In this document: in pieces, positions 16,758 to 24,441 of the stretch
How the letters are laid out: the number at the start of each line of letters is the position of its first letter
How positions within the stretch are numbered: position 1 is the first letter of the stretch
From: Holophagaceae bacterium
GTDB lineage: Bacteria > Acidobacteriota > Holophagae > Holophagales > Holophagaceae
Reading direction: 5' to 3'
Assembly: GCA_016720465.1 (NCBI GenBank)
Contig: JADKKO010000002.1
Coordinates: 1 to 35,000, forward strand
Length of the DNA stretch: 35,000 nt
Notes under the pieces: model-generated
What the model was told of the DNA's origin: nothing
Seen by the model: the letters and a program-made list of their open reading frames with translations, nothing else
Databases searched by the model: none
Made by a program: the position numbers and the translations under genes

Positions 16758-16946
16758 ATGACCGAAAACACGCATTCCGAACATGAACCCGAAGTCGAGT
16801 CCACACCCGAGCCGCCGGTTTCCGTCCTGCAGATCCTGAAGGAAAACTGGGTCCTGGCCCGCTCCTTGATCTTCTTCCTGCTCATGCTTTCCGTGCCCCT
16901 GCTCATCGCCTGGAAATACGACCTCTTCCTGGTGGCGAACAACTAG
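16758..16946 (+). CDS. 62-residue single-helix membrane protein
   Basis: The ATG at 16758 follows AGGAG with suitable spacing. The N-terminal third is acidic and Pro/Glu-rich (HSEHEPEVESTPEPP). One membrane helix follows (SLIFFLLMLSVPLLIAW), and the end is YDLFLVANN. It lies between the long hairpin and ccoS. The family is not recognised; by position it may be another small oxidase or bc-complex subunit, or a partner in cbb3 assembly. Confidence 0.7.
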   Translation: MTENTHSEHEPEVESTPEPPVSVLQILKENWVLARSLIFFLLMLSVPLLIAWKYDLFLVANN

Positions 16947-17022
16947 GCGCCCACGCGCCGCAGCGGCCAAGCCCGGCATCCCGGAAAGCCCCCAACGCAA
17001 CATTTTCTGAAAGGAGGGACGC

Positions 17023-17220
17023 GTGGAAACCACGAACTGGACCCTCATCATCGTTTTCACGACCGTGGGCGTCGCCTTCGCCGCGGGCTTCGTCATGTTC
17101 GCGTTGTGGGCCATCCGCGCCGGCCAGTTCAAGGACGTGGAGGGCGTGAAATACCGCATGCTGGAAGACTTCAATCCCAAGAATGTGAAGACGGAAGGCA
17201 AGGACGAATTCCAGGCATGA
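17023..17220 (+). CDS. ccoS: cbb3 oxidase maturation protein CcoS
   Basis: This 65-residue protein starts at GTG 17023 after AAAGGAGGG. It has a single N-terminal helix (LIIVFTTVGVAFAAGFVMFA) followed by the CcoS signature WAIRAGQFKDVEGVKYRML. CcoS is known to be needed for assembly of active cbb3 oxidase, likely for cofactor insertion. The tail is longer than in many CcoS proteins. It closes the plus-strand respiratory cluster, seven bases from the convergent maf gene. The usual partners ccoG, ccoH and ccoI are not in this window. Confidence 0.85.
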   Translation: METTNWTLIIVFTTVGVAFAAGFVMFALWAIRAGQFKDVEGVKYRMLEDFNPKNVKTEGKDEFQA

Positions 17221-17227
17221 GTCCCCG

Positions 17228-17815
17228 TTACCTCGGCATCCCGATCCAGCGTTCCAACAGGCCCAGCTCCTGCATCAGCGCGCTCAGCCGCTCCACTGGC
17301 AGCCCCATCACGGTGGCGAAGCTGCCTTCGATGCGCTCGATGAAGAGTGCGGCGATGCCCTGGGCGGCGTAGCTGCCGGCCTTGTCCATGGGCTCGCCGC
17401 TGGCCACGTACCAGCGGGCCTGAGCCTCGCTGAGGGGCCGCAGGAACACTTCGGCGGTGTCCACGAAGGCGTGGACGGCCTCATCGCGTTGCAAGCACAT
17501 GCCGGTGTGGACCTCGTGGCGGCGGCCCTGGATGAGCAGCAGCATCCGCACGGCGTCCTCGACATCCACCGGCTTGTTCAGCGTGTGATGGTCCACCGCC
17601 ACCGTGGTGTCCGCCGCCAGCACCCAGCGCCCCGGATTGGCTTCGGAGATGAGCGAGGCCTTGCCCTTGGCGAGACGCAGCACCAGGTCCGCCGGGTCCT
17701 CCGCCTCCAGCGGGGTCTCATCGATATCCGGCGCGAGGATGTCGAAAGGGATGCTCAGGGACTCCAGCCACTGCTTGCGGCGGGGGGAACCGGAGGCCAG
17801 GATGAGCGGCCTCAT
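17228..17815 (-). CDS. maf: Maf-family nucleotide pyrophosphatase
   Basis: This 195-residue protein is of normal length for the family. It has the N-terminal phosphate-binding motif LILASGSPRRKQWLE, DIDETP, VLAADTTVAVD with the catalytic acidic residue, and DKAGSYAAQGIAALFIERIE. Maf proteins hydrolyse the triphosphates of non-canonical or pyrimidine nucleotides and affect division when overproduced. The subtype (dTTP/UTP-type or another) cannot be fixed here. Its ATG overlaps the stop of the acetyltransferase gene as ATGA, making it last in a four-gene minus-strand operon. Confidence 0.93.
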   Translation of the reverse strand: MRPLILASGSPRRKQWLESLSIPFDILAPDIDETPLEAEDPADLVLRLAKGKASLISEANPGRWVLAADTTVAVDHHTLNKPVDVEDAVRMLLLIQGRRHEVHTGMCLQRDEAVHAFVDTAEVFLRPLSEAQARWYVASGEPMDKAGSYAAQGIAALFIERIEGSFATVMGLPVERLSALMQELGLLERWIGMPR

Positions 17816-18309
17816 CCGCGCAGCCCCAGCTTTTCAAGATCTGCGGCGGTCGCGCGCATGTGCACGGTGTTGACGTCCTCGGACCGCCTGAACCCGAAGC
17901 GTGTGTACAGGTCCCCGGCATCCCGGGTTTCAAGCACGAAGCGCTGCACGTCGCCGGTGGAGGGGTGTCGCAAGGCCCAGCGGACGAGCGTGGAGGCGAT
18001 GCCCAGGCCCTTCATGTCCCCGGCGGTCACGACGTCGTAGAGTTTGGCCTCGTAGGCCCGGTCCGACCAGACGCGGGTGGTGCCGACCAGGCGCCCGCCC
18101 TTGCCCTCTTCGGATTGCAGGCGGGCGGTAAGCATCCGGGAGCAGGCCAGCAGCCGCCGCCACTGCTCGACCGTCCGGCTGGCCGTCCAGTACACGGCTT
18201 CGGCCTGGAAAAAGATCTGCAGTTCTTTGGGCTCGATGGTCCAAGTCTCGTCGGCGAAGGCCACGAGCCCCTTCAGGGTGGCAATGGGTTCAGGTACCTG
18301 TAAATCCAT
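17812..18309 (-). CDS. GNAT-family N-acetyltransferase
   Basis: I chose ATG 18309 (165 residues, MDLQVPEPIATLKG) because it overlaps the lnt stop as TGATG; a longer in-frame start exists at 18342. The GNAT fold signs are the acyl-CoA loop region (VVTAGDMKGLGIASTLVRWA, where the usual Q/RxxGxG/A appears as MKGLGIA) and the C-terminal YTRFGFRRSEDVNTVHM. The substrate is unknown. It sits between the lipoprotein acyltransferase and Maf genes, which does not indicate a target. Confidence 0.8.
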   Translation of the reverse strand: MDLQVPEPIATLKGLVAFADETWTIEPKELQIFFQAEAVYWTASRTVEQWRRLLACSRMLTARLQSEEGKGGRLVGTTRVWSDRAYEAKLYDVVTAGDMKGLGIASTLVRWALRHPSTGDVQRFVLETRDAGDLYTRFGFRRSEDVNTVHMRATAADLEKLGLRG

Positions 18310-19820
18310 CACGCACGCTCCGTTTTCCGAATACCGAACCACAAAGTTCCCGCCAGGAAGAAGGCCACCAGGCCCCGGAAAAGCCAGGGGCTCCGGGCTG
18401 GCGTCCGGACGGGGCTCCAGGCCAGGGAGAAGGCATAGGCGCCTTGGGTCATGGGCTCGCCCCAGAGCTGGGATTCCCCGTTCTCGCGGCAGATGCCCGA
18501 CTTGCCCGTAAGGGTGGCGCGCAGCATCGGGATGCCCAATTCAACGGCCCTCAGGCGGATTTCCGATGCATGGAGATTGGTGGCCGGGGTGCGCTCGAAC
18601 CAGCCGTCGTTGGTGAGATTGGCCAATAATTCCCCACCGGCCATGGCCAGGCCGTCGCGACAACGGAGGGGCATGGTGGCTTCGCTGCAGATGAGGGAGT
18701 GGACCTTCAACTCCCCCTGGGGCGAGGGGAACAGGAAGCTGCTGTCGGCCGACAGGCCGCCCGGTTCCTGGCTGTAAAACCCCAGGGCATGGTCCAGCCA
18801 CCGCCGCATCCTTGGCGGCCCCGGCATCCGCTCGCCAAAGGGCATGGGGTAGATCTTGGCCTGGATGAATCCGGGTTTTCCGGGCGCTTCGCCGCGCACC
18901 AGGTTCAGCAGCCCGCCTTCGGTCCCGAACAGCCAGGCGATGCCCCGGCGCTGGGCCTCCGCGTGCATCCTCGCATCGGGCCAACGATCGTCGCGGCCGA
19001 GCACCGAACTTTCGGGCCAAACCAGCAAGGTGGCCCGTCCGGGCTTGGGGAGCTGGTTCGCCTGGAGGGCGCGGTCGCTGAGGCGCCACATCTCCGTTTC
19101 CATGCCAGGCCACCTGGCGCCGGCCTCGAAATTGGGCTGGATCATGACCACATCGATGGATCGCTGCGCTTCGCGGGGAAGCGCGTACCAGGCTGCGGAA
19201 AGGCCCGCCAGAAGCGCGAGGTACAGCGCCGGTGCGCGCAGGGAAACCAGCCATGGCGCGCCGGCCTGCCGCCGCGCCATGCCGTAGGCCGCGAAGGCCC
19301 AAAGCAGGGCGGAAATGCCGTAGGCGCCCAGAAAGGCGCCGCTTCGGGACAACCACGGCAGGCCACTCATGGGCGCCGACCAGCTCCACTCGTAGACATG
19401 AAACGCGAAGAACTCCCAGGCCAGGGTCGCGAAGCCTGCGGCGAAGGCCGTGGCCCAGGCACTGCGGGTGCGCAAGTAGGCGCGCCGCGCGAACAGCCAG
19501 GTCAACCAGATGCCAAAGGACTCATAGGCGAAGAAGAGCAGACCCGCAAAGCCCGCCGTGGTCCAGTCCAGGTTGCCCTTGGCCTTGATGGTCCCGGGCA
19601 TCCAATAGAAGGCCGTGGCGACCCCGATGAACATGGCCAGGTAGAGCCAGCCCATCCGCTGGCCCGGATCCAGGCTCCGACGCATGACGAGCGCTGCGAA
19701 CACCACCAGAAGGCCTGATTCCAGAAGGCCCACGCCGCGGAAAGGCAGCATGTAGGCCGCGGCCACCAGTAGTCCGAGCCCGACGGATTCACCCAATTTG
19801 GCCAACTTCGATCGCTTCAT
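18309..19820 (-). CDS. lnt: Apolipoprotein N-acyltransferase-like protein
   Basis: Lnt adds the third acyl chain to lipoproteins at the inner membrane. The 503-residue protein has about seven N-terminal helices (residues 10-215) and then a nitrilase-type periplasmic domain beginning DVVMIQPNFE. The catalytic triad can be seen: Glu in LLVWPESSVLG, Lys in QAKIYPMPFGERMP, and Cys in SLICSEATMPL. NLTNDGWFERT, RAVELGIPMLRATLTGKSG and a last membrane helix follow. The length matches the family. ATGA overlap with the upstream methyltransferase gene and TGATG overlap with the downstream acetyltransferase gene indicate one transcript. Confidence 0.93.
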   Translation of the reverse strand: MKRSKLAKLGESVGLGLLVAAAYMLPFRGVGLLESGLLVVFAALVMRRSLDPGQRMGWLYLAMFIGVATAFYWMPGTIKAKGNLDWTTAGFAGLLFFAYESFGIWLTWLFARRAYLRTRSAWATAFAAGFATLAWEFFAFHVYEWSWSAPMSGLPWLSRSGAFLGAYGISALLWAFAAYGMARRQAGAPWLVSLRAPALYLALLAGLSAAWYALPREAQRSIDVVMIQPNFEAGARWPGMETEMWRLSDRALQANQLPKPGRATLLVWPESSVLGRDDRWPDARMHAEAQRRGIAWLFGTEGGLLNLVRGEAPGKPGFIQAKIYPMPFGERMPGPPRMRRWLDHALGFYSQEPGGLSADSSFLFPSPQGELKVHSLICSEATMPLRCRDGLAMAGGELLANLTNDGWFERTPATNLHASEIRLRAVELGIPMLRATLTGKSGICRENGESQLWGEPMTQGAYAFSLAWSPVRTPARSPWLFRGLVAFFLAGTLWFGIRKTERA

Positions 19821-20575
19821 CCAGCCATCCTTCGCTGCGCTTCATAACAGGCGATGCCCGCGGCCACGGCGGCATTGAGGCTCTCCACCCCGGAGGTGGG
19901 AATCGCCACGCGCTGCACGGCAGCGGGCAAGCTTTCGTGCTTCCAGCCATGGCCTTCGTTCCCGACGAGAATCCGAAGGGGCTCGGCCAGATCGGCCGAA
20001 TCCAGCGGGATGGCGCTTGGGCCGCTGTCCAAGGCGAACCAATGGCCATCGCCCGGGTCGAAGGATTGAACTCGCCGGACGGGGAGCAGGAAGGCTGCGC
20101 CCATGCTCCCCCGCAGGGCCTTGGGGCTGAAGGGATCGGCGCATCCTGGCCCCAGCAGGGCCTCCTGGAACCCGAACGCCGCGGCGCTCCGGAATATGGC
20201 GCCCAGGTTGCCTGGATCCTGGATGCCCCAGGGAACGATGACCCGGTTTTTCAAGGGGCCGATGGGCTCGGGCCCGAGACGCAGCACCAAGGCGCAGGCC
20301 GGGGGGCTCGCCGAGCCGCTGAGCTGGGCCATGAGTTTTTCGCCGATGCTTTGAGTGGGGCAGGGCAGATCGCGAAGCGAATCCGCCACCTCCATGCCTT
20401 CCACCACCCAAAGCGAATCCGGAAGCAGACGGCCTGCAAAAGGCGCAACTCGCCAGGTCCCGATCAGTTTCTCGCCGGCCAGCAAGGTGTGGGTGCGCGC
20501 CGGGCCCGTCGGACGGAGCGATGCCAGCAGGTCCTTGAACCTGGGATTGGCCTTGCTGGTGATGGGGTGCTCCAT
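19817..20575 (-). CDS. SpoU/TrmH-family RNA 2'-O-methyltransferase
   Basis: The protein has 252 residues. The N-terminal substrate-binding part contains ITSKANPRFKDLLASLR. The SPOUT catalytic domain has all three motifs: GIQDPGNLGAIFRSAAAFG, ILVGNEGHGW and VAIPTSGVESLNAAVAAGIA. It uses S-adenosylmethionine to methylate a ribose in rRNA or tRNA; the exact target cannot be told. It is first in the minus-strand operon with lnt, the acetyltransferase gene and maf, and diverges from the OPT transporter gene. Confidence 0.93.
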   Translation of the reverse strand: MEHPITSKANPRFKDLLASLRPTGPARTHTLLAGEKLIGTWRVAPFAGRLLPDSLWVVEGMEVADSLRDLPCPTQSIGEKLMAQLSGSASPPACALVLRLGPEPIGPLKNRVIVPWGIQDPGNLGAIFRSAAAFGFQEALLGPGCADPFSPKALRGSMGAAFLLPVRRVQSFDPGDGHWFALDSGPSAIPLDSADLAEPLRILVGNEGHGWKHESLPAAVQRVAIPTSGVESLNAAVAAGIACYEAQRRMAG

Positions 20576-20628
20576 CCGCCCAGTTTCCCATCAAAGGAGG
20601 AAGATTCCGACGCCTTGATTCCCCGAGG

Positions 20629-20657
20629 TTGGGAATGGCCTGGAATCCAGGTAGGAT
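20629..20657 (+). promoter_or_regulatory. Possible sigma-70 type promoter for the OPT transporter
   Basis: TTGGGA at 20629-20634 and TAGGAT at 20652-20657 are separated by exactly 17 bases. Each matches four of six consensus positions. The site lies in the 128-base divergent gap, 47 bases before the transporter start. It is a guess from consensus only; promoters of this phylum may differ. Confidence 0.35.
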
Positions 20658-20703
20658 CGAAGGCTCGAAGCCTTTGGAAACCTGTGTTCTCAACGGAGGA
20701 TGT

Positions 20704-22776
20704 GTGTCCGACGAAGTCCTGTTCAAACCCTATGTCAGCGATGACACCCAGATGGCGGAATTCACGCCCAAGGCCGTCATCTTCGGCGTCATCTTCGGCA
20801 TCATCTTCGGCGCCTCGACGGTCTACCTCGCTTTGCGGGCCGGACTCACGGTCAGCGCATCCATTCCGATCGCGGTGGTGGCGATCTCGTTGCTTAAAAG
20901 ATTTGGCGGTTCGACCATCCTGGAAAACAACATGGTGCAGACCATCGGCTCCGCGGGCGAATCCATCGCCGCGGGCGTGGTGTTCACCCTGCCGGGCTTC
21001 CTGTTCCTGACCCCCGGCGCGAATGGCGCGAGCTTCTTCAACTACTGGACCATCTTCACGCTGGCCTTGATGGGCGGCGTGCTGGGCGTGCTCATGATGA
21101 TCCCCCTGCGGCGGGCCCTCATCGTGCAGGAACACGCGACACTGCCCTATCCCGAAGGCACGGCTTGCGCCTCGGTGCTGATCGCGGGCGAGAAGGGCGG
21201 GGAATTGGCCAAGCCCGCCTACTGGGGACTGGGCGTGGGCCTGGTCTACGCTGTGGGCCAGCTGATCGTGAAGGCCATCGCGGAAACCCCGACCTGGGTC
21301 TCCGATATGAAATCGAAAATCTTCCCCGCGGCGACCGTCAACGGCAACATCACGCCGGAATACATGGGCGTGGGCTACATCCTGGGCATCAAGAATTCCG
21401 GGCTGCTGGTCGCAGGCGGCGTGCTGGCCTGGCTGGGATTCATTCCCTTGCTCGCGTCCCTGGTGCCTGGCGATACCATCGCCACCCAGTTGGTGAAGCT
21501 GGGCTACCTGAAGGATGTGGCGGTGGCGGGCGCCTATGGCTGGAATCCGGCCACCCATGACTTCACGCAGTTGAACCGCGCCATCTATTTCGCCTACGTG
21601 CGCCAGATCGGCGCAGGCATGGTGGCCGCCGGCGGTTTCATCACCCTGATCAAGACCATTCCCACCATCGTTTCGGCCTTCAAAGGCGCCATGGGCTCCA
21701 TGAAGGCTGGCGCCGTCGAAGGCGGCGTCAAGCGCACGGAAAACGATCTGCCCCTCTCGGTGGTGGTGGGCGGGTCCATCGGCCTGGTGGTCATCATGGC
21801 CATGCTGCCCTTCATCCCCGGCAGCGGCCTCTTCAGCAAGGTCATGCTGGGCGTGCTGATGGTGGCCTTCGGCTTCTTCTTCGTGACCGTCAGCAGCCGC
21901 ATCGTGGGCATCATCGGATCTTCTTCGAATCCGATCTCGGGCATGACCATCGCCGCCCTCATGGCCACCTGCCTGATCTTCGTAGGTTTCGGCTGGACGG
22001 GCGATATCTACCAGCCCATGGCCCTTTGCGTGGGAGGCATCGTCTGCATCGCCGCCGCCAACGCCGGAGCCACTTCCCAGGACCTGAAAACCGGCTACAT
22101 CGTGGGAGCCACGCCCCGCAGGCAGCAGATCGGCCTGATGATCGGCGCCGTCGCCGCGGCCGTGGTGATCGGCTTGACCATGAAGATGCTGCACGCGACC
22201 TACGGCATCGGCGGAGAAAAGCTGCCCGCGCCGCAGGGCACCTTGATGGCCACGCTAATTAAGGGGCTGCTGGCCCGGAATCTCGACTGGCAGTTCGTGC
22301 TGGTGGGCGTGTTCACCGCCGTCACCATGGAGCTTTGCCAAGTCCGCGCCCTGGCTTTCGCGGTGGGCGCCTACCTGCCGCTTTCAACCACCTTGCCCAT
22401 CTTCATCGGCGGCGTGATCCGCTGGTTCGCGGACAATAAAATCAAATCCAGGAATGCGGCCGAGGTTGTCGACCCGACCAAACCGCATTCAGCCGAGGAT
22501 GAAGAGCTTGGCCCAGGCAATCTCTTCGCTACCGGCCTGGTGGCCGGTGGCGCGCTCATGGGCGTGCTGGTGGCTTTCCTCATGGGGGGTTCCAGCTATC
22601 TGGAAGACAACGGCAGCCCAGGCCTTGCCAACTTCCTGAAGAGCATCAACGTGGAGGACTTCCTCACCAGGGCGTTGGGCCACAGCGGTTTTGACCTCCT
22701 GGGAGTCGCTGCCTTCGCGGTGATGGGCGCCGTCCTGTTCAAGGTGGCCCTCCGACCCCGGCCGAAGCTGGACTAG
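20704..22776 (+). CDS. OPT-family oligopeptide transporter
   Basis: This 690-residue inner-membrane protein has about fifteen hydrophobic helices. FTPKAVIFGVIFGIIFGAST, TVYLALRAGLTVSASIP and LPYPEGTACASVLIAGEKGG are typical of the bacterial OPT (oligopeptide or metal-chelate transporter) family. So are NPISGMTIAALMAT and GATSQDLKTGYIVGATPRRQ. Transport is probably proton-coupled uptake of peptides. I chose GTG 20704, which follows AACGGAGGA closely; an in-frame start at 20629 would add 25 residues that lack family resemblance. It stands alone, with a hairpin after the stop. Confidence 0.93.
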   Translation: MSDEVLFKPYVSDDTQMAEFTPKAVIFGVIFGIIFGASTVYLALRAGLTVSASIPIAVVAISLLKRFGGSTILENNMVQTIGSAGESIAAGVVFTLPGFLFLTPGANGASFFNYWTIFTLALMGGVLGVLMMIPLRRALIVQEHATLPYPEGTACASVLIAGEKGGELAKPAYWGLGVGLVYAVGQLIVKAIAETPTWVSDMKSKIFPAATVNGNITPEYMGVGYILGIKNSGLLVAGGVLAWLGFIPLLASLVPGDTIATQLVKLGYLKDVAVAGAYGWNPATHDFTQLNRAIYFAYVRQIGAGMVAAGGFITLIKTIPTIVSAFKGAMGSMKAGAVEGGVKRTENDLPLSVVVGGSIGLVVIMAMLPFIPGSGLFSKVMLGVLMVAFGFFFVTVSSRIVGIIGSSSNPISGMTIAALMATCLIFVGFGWTGDIYQPMALCVGGIVCIAAANAGATSQDLKTGYIVGATPRRQQIGLMIGAVAAAVVIGLTMKMLHATYGIGGEKLPAPQGTLMATLIKGLLARNLDWQFVLVGVFTAVTMELCQVRALAFAVGAYLPLSTTLPIFIGGVIRWFADNKIKSRNAAEVVDPTKPHSAEDEELGPGNLFATGLVAGGALMGVLVAFLMGGSSYLEDNGSPGLANFLKSINVEDFLTRALGHSGFDLLGVAAFAVMGAVLFKVALRPRPKLD

Positions 22777-22795
22777 CTCGTCGTAACCCATGGAA

Positions 22796-22816
22796 AGGCC
22801 CCCGCCACGGGGGCCT
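22796..22816. terminator. Bidirectional terminator-type hairpin
   Basis: AGGCCCCCG (22796-22804) pairs perfectly with CGGGGGCCT (22808-22816) around a three-base loop. It lies between two convergent genes (the OPT transporter and the beta-barrel gene). A T-rich stretch is poor on both sides, but position and strength favour termination for one or both genes. Confidence 0.65.
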
Positions 22817-22838
22817 CTTCGTATTCAAATTCAATCCA

Positions 22839-23912
22839 TCAGAAACGTTTGACCACATCCACCCGGTGCGTCGTCAAGGCGTCCTTGGCACTGCGGAGGC
22901 GTTGATTCAGATAGCTGTACTGTACGAGCCATTTCCGAGGCAGGGGAAGGGCGACGATATAGCGGCTGCCATCGGCATTGGCGTGGAACCACCAGAGGTC
23001 CCCATTGACACTGGCCAGTTGGGAGCCCGGAGCCATGACCTGCCGGACCCAGCCCACCTGGGGGAACCATTTTCGCGTCCGGCTGCCCAGGAAAACCTGA
23101 AGCTCGCCGCCCTCTTCTTTGCTGTCGCGGTTGGTGTGGCGCAGGGCTTTGATCTCGAAGGGAAAACGTGTCGAGCTGGAGATGGCAGCGCCGTAGGTGT
23201 TGAGTTTATAATGGGTTGCCTGGTCGTAGTAACCGGAAGTCGCGGGATTCTGCCGGCGGAAATTGGCCAGGTCCTCTTCCCGGGCCTTGAGCTCCCATGG
23301 ACCTCCAAAAAAGGTCCAGGAGACCTGGCCGGTGGTGAATTTGGCCACGCCCTGGATGGCCGTGATTTCCACCCGCCCGCCTGCCAGCAGACGTGCGTCT
23401 CCGACCGTGGCCCGGATTCCGAGTTCATCGAACAGCCCTTCGGGGGAACGCAGGAAGGCCTTGCCAAACCCGCCGATGACCCGCAGATCCGAATCCCAAA
23501 GACTTTCTGTTGAGATCAGGCCGTTCTCCACCAGACCGCCGCGGATCTCGGCACCGCCCCGGGCGCCCAGGGTCTGGACCCGCAGTTCCGCCAGATCCAG
23601 GCGTGTGCCGTTGCTGGATTCATTGTCGAAGCGCGCGAGATTGAACCGGTTGCCATCGCTCCCGGCATAGTGGGCCGAACCGGCCCGGAACTGGATCCAG
23701 CTGCCTTCTTCGCCGATCTGCCACCGGAGCCTCAAGCGTGAACGGTCGCGGATGATGGCGGCTTTGCCGGGTCCCCGGTCTGTGTCTTCATGCCAGCCGT
23801 TCAATTCCCAGGTGGGAAGCCACCATTTCCGCTCCGGCTCCTTGAAAAAAACGTCCTGCCCGAACAGCGAGCCGCTGGAGAGCAGGATGAAAACAAGGGG
23901 GCGAAGACGCAT
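22839..23912 (-). CDS. Predicted outer-membrane beta-barrel protein
   Basis: The protein has 357 residues from ATG 23912, four bases after the preceding gene. The signal peptide is MRLRPLVFILLSSGSLFGQ, cut before DVFF. The mature part has alternating hydrophobic and polar residues in many short strands (SRLRLRWQIGEEGSWIQFRA, TGQVSWTFFGGPWELKAREE, RKWLVQYSYLNQRLRS). It ends in VDVVKRF, and a terminal Phe is typical of outer-membrane barrels. It resembles alginate-export or porin-like barrels in style, but I cannot name a family. It is coupled to the membrane-anchored protein just upstream. Confidence 0.7.
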   Translation of the reverse strand: MRLRPLVFILLSSGSLFGQDVFFKEPERKWWLPTWELNGWHEDTDRGPGKAAIIRDRSRLRLRWQIGEEGSWIQFRAGSAHYAGSDGNRFNLARFDNESSNGTRLDLAELRVQTLGARGGAEIRGGLVENGLISTESLWDSDLRVIGGFGKAFLRSPEGLFDELGIRATVGDARLLAGGRVEITAIQGVAKFTTGQVSWTFFGGPWELKAREEDLANFRRQNPATSGYYDQATHYKLNTYGAAISSSTRFPFEIKALRHTNRDSKEEGGELQVFLGSRTRKWFPQVGWVRQVMAPGSQLASVNGDLWWFHANADGSRYIVALPLPRKWLVQYSYLNQRLRSAKDALTTHRVDVVKRF

Positions 23913-23916
23913 GGAC

Positions 23917-24315
23917 TTACCTGATGCCCTCAAGGACCGGGTGGGCCATGGTCTTGTTCACATTGAAAGGCCACTCAGCGATGCCGTACAAATCCACTTT
24001 GTGGGAATACTTCATGGTGACCGTCACGGTTCCAACGTCTCCGGCCATGGTTTTCCGGAATGTGATGGCCCTCGGCGCCGTGGCTTCCGGGATTCCGAAT
24101 TCCCGGATCGAGATCCGGACTTCCTTTTCCAACTCCTCAGTCGTGCGGCCGGCGGCTTGCTCAGCCTTCCGCTCGACGATGTCATAGATCTGGTTGTCCG
24201 CGTAATAGACCGGGACGACCTTGATGGCGATGGCGGCCAGGATCGCCACCACCAGCAGGCTGACCGTGCAGCCCACTTTCCCTTCGCCGCGCTGCCTTCT
24301 CATTCGATCGCCCAT
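23917..24315 (-). CDS. Membrane-anchored periplasmic protein of DUF4845 type
   Basis: I chose ATG 24315 (132 residues) because GAGGTG lies five bases upstream; in-frame starts at 24342 and 24303 are possible. A basic N-terminus (MGDRMRRQRGEGKVG) precedes one helix (CTVSLLVVAILAAIAIKVVP). A periplasmic domain follows (YADNQIYDIVERKAEQAAGR, VRISIREFGIPE, TVTVTMKYSHKVDLYG). The VVPVYYADNQIYD stretch after the helix resembles the DUF4845 group of small pilin-like anchored proteins. The function is unknown. It is four bases upstream of the barrel gene. Confidence 0.65.
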   Translation of the reverse strand: MGDRMRRQRGEGKVGCTVSLLVVAILAAIAIKVVPVYYADNQIYDIVERKAEQAAGRTTEELEKEVRISIREFGIPEATAPRAITFRKTMAGDVGTVTVTMKYSHKVDLYGIAEWPFNVNKTMAHPVLEGIR

Positions 24316-24441
24316 GAAGCACCTCGCAAGAAAATCAGTCAAAGCCGTTGCGGAATAATAACCCGGTCATCACTATGGCGGACCGGCATAAGAGGCCGAA
24401 ACAAAATTCTCGGAACCGCACAGGCCGATTTGAATCGGCCC

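Noticed and set aside
20464..22194. 576-codon minus-strand open frame overlapping the OPT transporter
   Set aside because: Extremely His/Asp/Gly-rich and without motifs; it is antisense to a clear transporter gene.
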